Positions 59,875 to 64,000 of a DNA stretch of 64,000 nt are shown in pieces (within the stretch, counting starts at the first letter, position 1; the number at the start of each line of letters is the position of its first letter). This stretch comes from Euonymus europaeus. Lineage: Eukaryota > Streptophyta > Magnoliopsida > Celastrales > Celastraceae. The stretch covers positions 20,305,996 through 20,369,995 of the forward strand of contig OY756968.1 in the NCBI GenBank assembly GCA_963580455.1. Reading direction: 5' to 3'. The notes beneath the pieces are model-generated. The model was not told the origin of the DNA. It was given only the letters and a program-made list of their open reading frames with translations, and made no database searches. The translations under genes were made by a program, and so were the position numbers.

Positions 59875-62800
59875 TCAGTCTACTTGCATGTTTTCAGGAA
59901 ATGGTATTGATGCACAGCAATGATAATATCCGCTCTCATCAATCACAAACCTTTGTGAAAGATGAGCTTCACGGATAAGATACTCCCCCCATTCCTCAGT
60001 TCCAAACTGCTTGAAAATGTCTCGTGCATCAAAGGAATCAAACTTCCTCTTTCGGTTCTTCCTGAAACATTGGGTTCCATCAGTTAGCCATCGTATTTAG
60101 AAGGAGAGGAGGAAATGAAAGGGAAAACAGTGAGAAGATAGAGGGAAGTGCAAAGAAAAGAAATCAGTACCCTTTCCTATGCCTAGCGTTCATAACAGTA
60201 GCATGCAACTGCAAGACAAGGAGACAAAACCTTGTCGTTAGTATTTTGGAAAACCTCAATCTAACGGAAGCACAAAGTATACAAAATAAAAAAAATAAAA
60301 AAATCTGGGCATCAAGTCAAGTTTGAGTATCACTGCATTCTTTATGAACAATTACAATAGTAGACCAGATTCTTGATGATGCACAACAGTAACATTAGAT
60401 TTTTCTCTGCAGCAAGATCAATCACTTCATTTTTCTTTTATTTCCCCCTGTTCTAGGACATAAGTTCATAGGATGTCATTAGTTTGTAATGAATGGAACA
60501 AACCAAGAGATTCATGTGGCTGATCCCAATCTTATTAAAATCACGACAATTCTCATAGGGACGGACTTGAATGAAGATTTTAACTTCCCCTTTGTTTTAT
60601 GGGGTTGAACAATCAGGAAATCAGGATACACTCAAGTTAACAACTTAATGGATTACATAAAAATAATGGATTTGCATAACTATCATACGCAGACAGAACC
60701 AAATGGCACTGATGTTACTCTGAGCCACACGACAAATAACAATAGCACCATATATACAGCATCAGTATACTCGCATTTAGAATAAACATCAAAATAAGGG
60801 CCTGTCAAGATCATCTTCTGTACCTTTAACTTCTGTTTAGAGTCTTTCTCCAAAACAAGTCCAGCCTCAACAAAAGCATCAATAATGATTTCTAAGAAAG
60901 CTCAAGAAAATCAAGAGTCCATTCAAGATTTTAGAAGAAAAAAAAGGGACTTTGCAGGCAGCATTGTTTTTCATCTTTCCTTTTTAACCTGCATATTACC
61001 AAGCACAATAAAGAACAAGGCAAAAAGTATTGATACTCAGGTAACAAGGATACGACAGGCACGCATAAGTCGGTCCTCATTGACAATTTCTTCCACAGGT
61101 ACATAAAGCACACGTGCTTTTGCCAAAGAGCCTCTCATGCAATCCTACAAGAAAATAAAGAAGTGGGCCACACCAAAATAATGATAAGGTACAAAAGCAT
61201 CCCAATTGACAAAGGATGCCAACTCTACATTGTCTTTAAGAAGCTAGGAGCAATACCACAGCATGTACAGATACACCACTTCACATGTATCCAAAACACA
61301 AAAGACAAAATTGAACTCAAAAGGTCAAGTAATTTAAGATCCAAGAGAAGAAAGCTAAAGTATACAATGATGCAACACTAAACCTTTTATGATCCAAATT
61401 CTAATTCAAATGTAAGCCTCATTTGTTACCCTTTAGAAATTAAGTTGTGTTCTACTTACATACATCCTTCACAAAGATAAGAGGAATGTCTTTTATTTTC
61501 TTCCCAATATAGCTTGAGGTTCAAAATGAAATTGCTAGAACTTTAAACTAACCAAGATGAGGAGAAAACAAAGCCATATTTTACTTACCAGCCCCTTGAG
61601 CCTAACAAAAATAGGACGATTATCCAATGCATCCTGCACCTTTGAGGAGATACTCTAAAAACAACGAAAAAAAATTCTTCAATATGCTACATTATCATCA
61701 GCAGATGTCCATCATATTCAATACGTACCTTCAAAACCTCAGCTGCTGCATTTACTCGGTCCTTGTTCCACAGCTTCAACATGAGCACGGTTAAGTGAAA
61801 AGTTTTTGGTTTAATGAATATGGATTTGTCGATACCCAAATCTGTGGGAGTACCAGTGATTCTCTCTAGAGTAAAAGAATAAAGGAAAAAAGTTCTTAAC
61901 TGATAAGCGAAGTACAAGTAAATCAGGTTTACTAAATCTGAATGCACATAAACTTTCAATAACTACAGTAACATTCCTTCTCAAACCAGTATTAACTTGT
62001 AACTTTGTAACACAAACTCATAATTGGGAGAACAGTAAACATCTACCCTGGAGCTTCAAGTTTATAAGTTTATTGCAACACATAAATTAGCATCCACGAC
62101 ATTGGCTAGTGAAAATGGCAAGTTGGCAACTGGCCAATTTTAGTTGTACCATCATGCGATCTATAGAATTGAAATAGGCAGCCTTGTTAAGCATTACCAG
62201 TTATAGAAGACTTTGATGCTTTAGGGGGGTAACTAACAAAAGGTATTGTAGTTAGAGCCACTTTAACACGCTCATTATCACTGTGCACTTGAAGTTCAAC
62301 CCCAACATCAGGTCTTTTATCTAGTTGTTGTCCCTTATTTTCATTGTCGGAAGTATTTTCATCAGAATCAGTGTAATGATTCCCATCTAGGCAACTGTTA
62401 CTGTTTCCAAGTATCTTATTCTGGAAATTAAGAAGCTTATCAACCAACTCAGGGTGTATTGCCAATGGAAGAGAGACAAAGTGAGAGTAATCCAGATTGG
62501 GGCTCTTGACTGCCTGCGATTAGTTTGGAGAAAGATGTATCAAATAACTGTAGCATGTTGAACAGTCGCTGTAAAAAAATAACACGAACAAAATTATCAA
62601 ACCAATTATGGAAAAATACAAAATAATGGTGCAAGAAGTAAATAATTACCCATACAAAGCCCATTGCAATCAAACAAATAATTAATCTAGAGTGAAAATC
62701 AGGTAGAATGAAAAGTCTACTAAGAAAATAAATGAAGAAAAAATTATCCAGCAAAAAAATCTCAGAAACTAATGCAAAAAGTAATACTCAAAGCATCATT

Positions 62801-63558
62801 CTTCGAAGTGGGATAAGCAACAACCGAATTTTTACAGAACGAGACCACGCTTGACTCCGTAACCAATACATACACGCATCCAAATGGAAAAAGTCCTGAT
62901 GCTATATTAAGCAGAAACAATACCCAACAATATCACACAGAATTAATAAAATTTCACTAAACAACAATGACTAGTGAATAACCTCATCAATTACAGCTTG
63001 TATCTTTTCTGAAGCTCTAGTTACACCCTCTATTGAGCTGCCTCCAATGGCTGAAACAAATAAGCACATGAAAGTTACAAAAAAGAGTTAGACAATGGAT
63101 ACAATAAACTGGATCGGATAGACTATTAAGAAATGAAAAACTATCAATTTCATGACCAATGACTCATCAAAAAATTCACGCTGAAAATATGAAAAGGAAC
63201 GCTAATCAACTAGATAAATAACAAATTGATCATCAGAAATACATCCAAGGTTAAGAGAGTGAGAGTGAGAGCGGAGTGGGGGAGGGGGGGAGGGGGGAGA
63301 GCCAAGTAAAATTCATTGCTGAAATGTTTTAGAAGAATAAAAAAAGGTGAGAGAAGCTTACTAACAAAATTGTCATTTTTCGATGATGGGAAGATGATCT
63401 TAACTCCCATATCCTCTTCAATTTCCCTCTGTGTAGATCCCCTAAGGGAGAGAAGGCAAAAAATTTAGCGAGCCAACATATAACATATATTCAAAGAATT
63501 TCACACGCTGCATTTCATACCCTTTTCCCTTGATAAATCGAATAAGAGATGCCCCCAC
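59875..63558 (-). CDS. ASCC1/LigT-like protein: KH domain plus 2H phosphoesterase, 5' end off the window
   Basis: Ten exons join in phase: 63558-63521, 63441-63362, 63050-62983, 62513-62198, 61865-61729, 61654-61589, 61144-61054, 60891-60824, 60208-60171, 60061-59875. They give about 362 residues so far. A KH RNA-binding fold comes first (VGASLIRFIKGKG with its GxxG loop, EEDMGVKIIFPSS, EGVTRASEKIQAVIDE). Then a linker and an AKAP7/LigT-like phosphoesterase domain follow with both catalytic HxT motifs, HLT in KTFHLTVLMLKLW and HAT in KLHATVMNARHRK. The C-terminus is basic (KNRKRKFDSFDAR) and ends PENMQVD. Animal ASCC1 is part of a transcription coactivator and alkylation-repair complex and acts on RNA; the plant role is inferred. 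The first exon(s) must lie beyond 64,000. Confidence 0.9.
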
Positions 63559-64000
63559 CTGTATGTCAAAGACAGGGAATGTGAAATAAAATAACGAAAA
63601 AGAGTAAAGAGGGTGAGATGGCCTGGGAGTTTTAAAAAGAAAACAGATACGAAAACCATGCATACCCAAATTAAAGGATGCTAACTAAAACATTAGGGAT
63701 TTTGATAATTAGAAGGAAAAAAAAACAAAGTAATCGCAGCAATAAATATGACTGATTAGATTGCACTTGGGCAGGGTTTGGAAAGCTGGAAAAGTAACTA
63801 CAAAGCTACTAAATGACTCCATAAGAAAGACAAATTGAAGTCGAATCCACAAGGAATGACAATTTTGCAAGCAATAAAAGCATTTCATTTCTCTAACTAT
63901 TCAAAAATACAGAAATAGAAGACTAAAAACAATAATTTTCTTCGGGTCCCTTTAGACCCAAGGAGAAATCAGTAATAAGTTTGTAACACAAGCATGACAA
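63559..64000. other. Intron of the ASCC1-like gene (and beyond)
   Basis: Upstream of the first recognised exon and AT-rich. No further coding exon was recognised before the window ends. Confidence 0.5.

Noticed and set aside
1..64000. tRNA, rRNA or CRISPR features
   Set aside because: Only SINE B-box-like motifs and retroelement primer sites resemble tRNA; no cloverleaf gene, rRNA or spacer array was seen.

Overview
The window is nuclear DNA from a flowering plant, almost certainly a eudicot. Genes are rich in introns with GT-AG junctions, intergenic DNA is AT-rich, and the recognisable families are plant-specific (PGG-type ankyrin protein, DREB A-4 factor, TIP2 aquaporin). Ty1/Copia, LINE, PIF/Harbinger, hAT, MULE and SINE insertions fill the space between genes. 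The species cannot be named from the sequence alone.

Layout. 1-2.3 kb: 5' part of a minus-strand ankyrin-repeat/PGG membrane protein that runs off the left edge. 4.8-9.9 kb: a Ty1/Copia element with both LTRs, a 5-bp target duplication, PBS and PPT, but broken ORFs. 11.3-11.9 kb: an intact intronless DREB A-4 transcription factor (minus). 13.3-14.4 kb: an AT-only tandem block flanked by related direct repeats. 14.6-20.2 kb: an old LINE on the minus strand, split by a 3.4-kb PIF/Harbinger element and by a 338-bp TRIM. 20.4-21.4 kb: a GC-rich hAT-type MITE with a perfect 8-bp target duplication, inside an older hAT-like MITE. 22.7-25.5 kb: a nine-exon seven-pass membrane protein gene (plus). 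27.0 kb: a SINE with a 17-bp target duplication. 29.0-32.0 kb: a Mutator-like transposase gene with an in-frame C-terminal OTU cysteine-protease module (minus, inactivated), next to 125-bp tandem repeats. 35.0-43.2 kb: a LETM1-like gene of about 13 exons (plus). 44.2-51.5 kb: a decayed ENTH/VHS (MTV1/tepsin-like) pseudogene whose intron holds a second Copia element. 52.2-54.2 kb: a tandemly duplicated non-coding segment. 56.7-57.8 kb: an intact TIP2 aquaporin (minus). 59.9-63.6 kb: 3' part of an ASCC1/LigT-like KH plus 2H-phosphoesterase gene (minus) that runs off the right edge.

There is no operon logic; these are independently expressed genes. The order DREB A-4, MTV1-like, TIP2, LigT/ASCC1-like recalls, from memory, Arabidopsis chromosome 3 around At3g16220-At3g16280, which suggests an old syntenic block enlarged by transposons. 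Apparently functional genes are the ankyrin protein, DREB, seven-pass protein, LETM1-like protein, TIP2 and ASCC1-like protein. Exon coordinates were worked out by hand from splice consensus and reading phase.

The most unusual items are the MULE transposase-OTU fusion with its octapeptide repeat and an 84-bp intron bounded by a duplicated AG|GT segment, the three-layer LINE/Harbinger/TRIM nest, and the multiply disabled MTV1-like locus hosting a retrotransposon.
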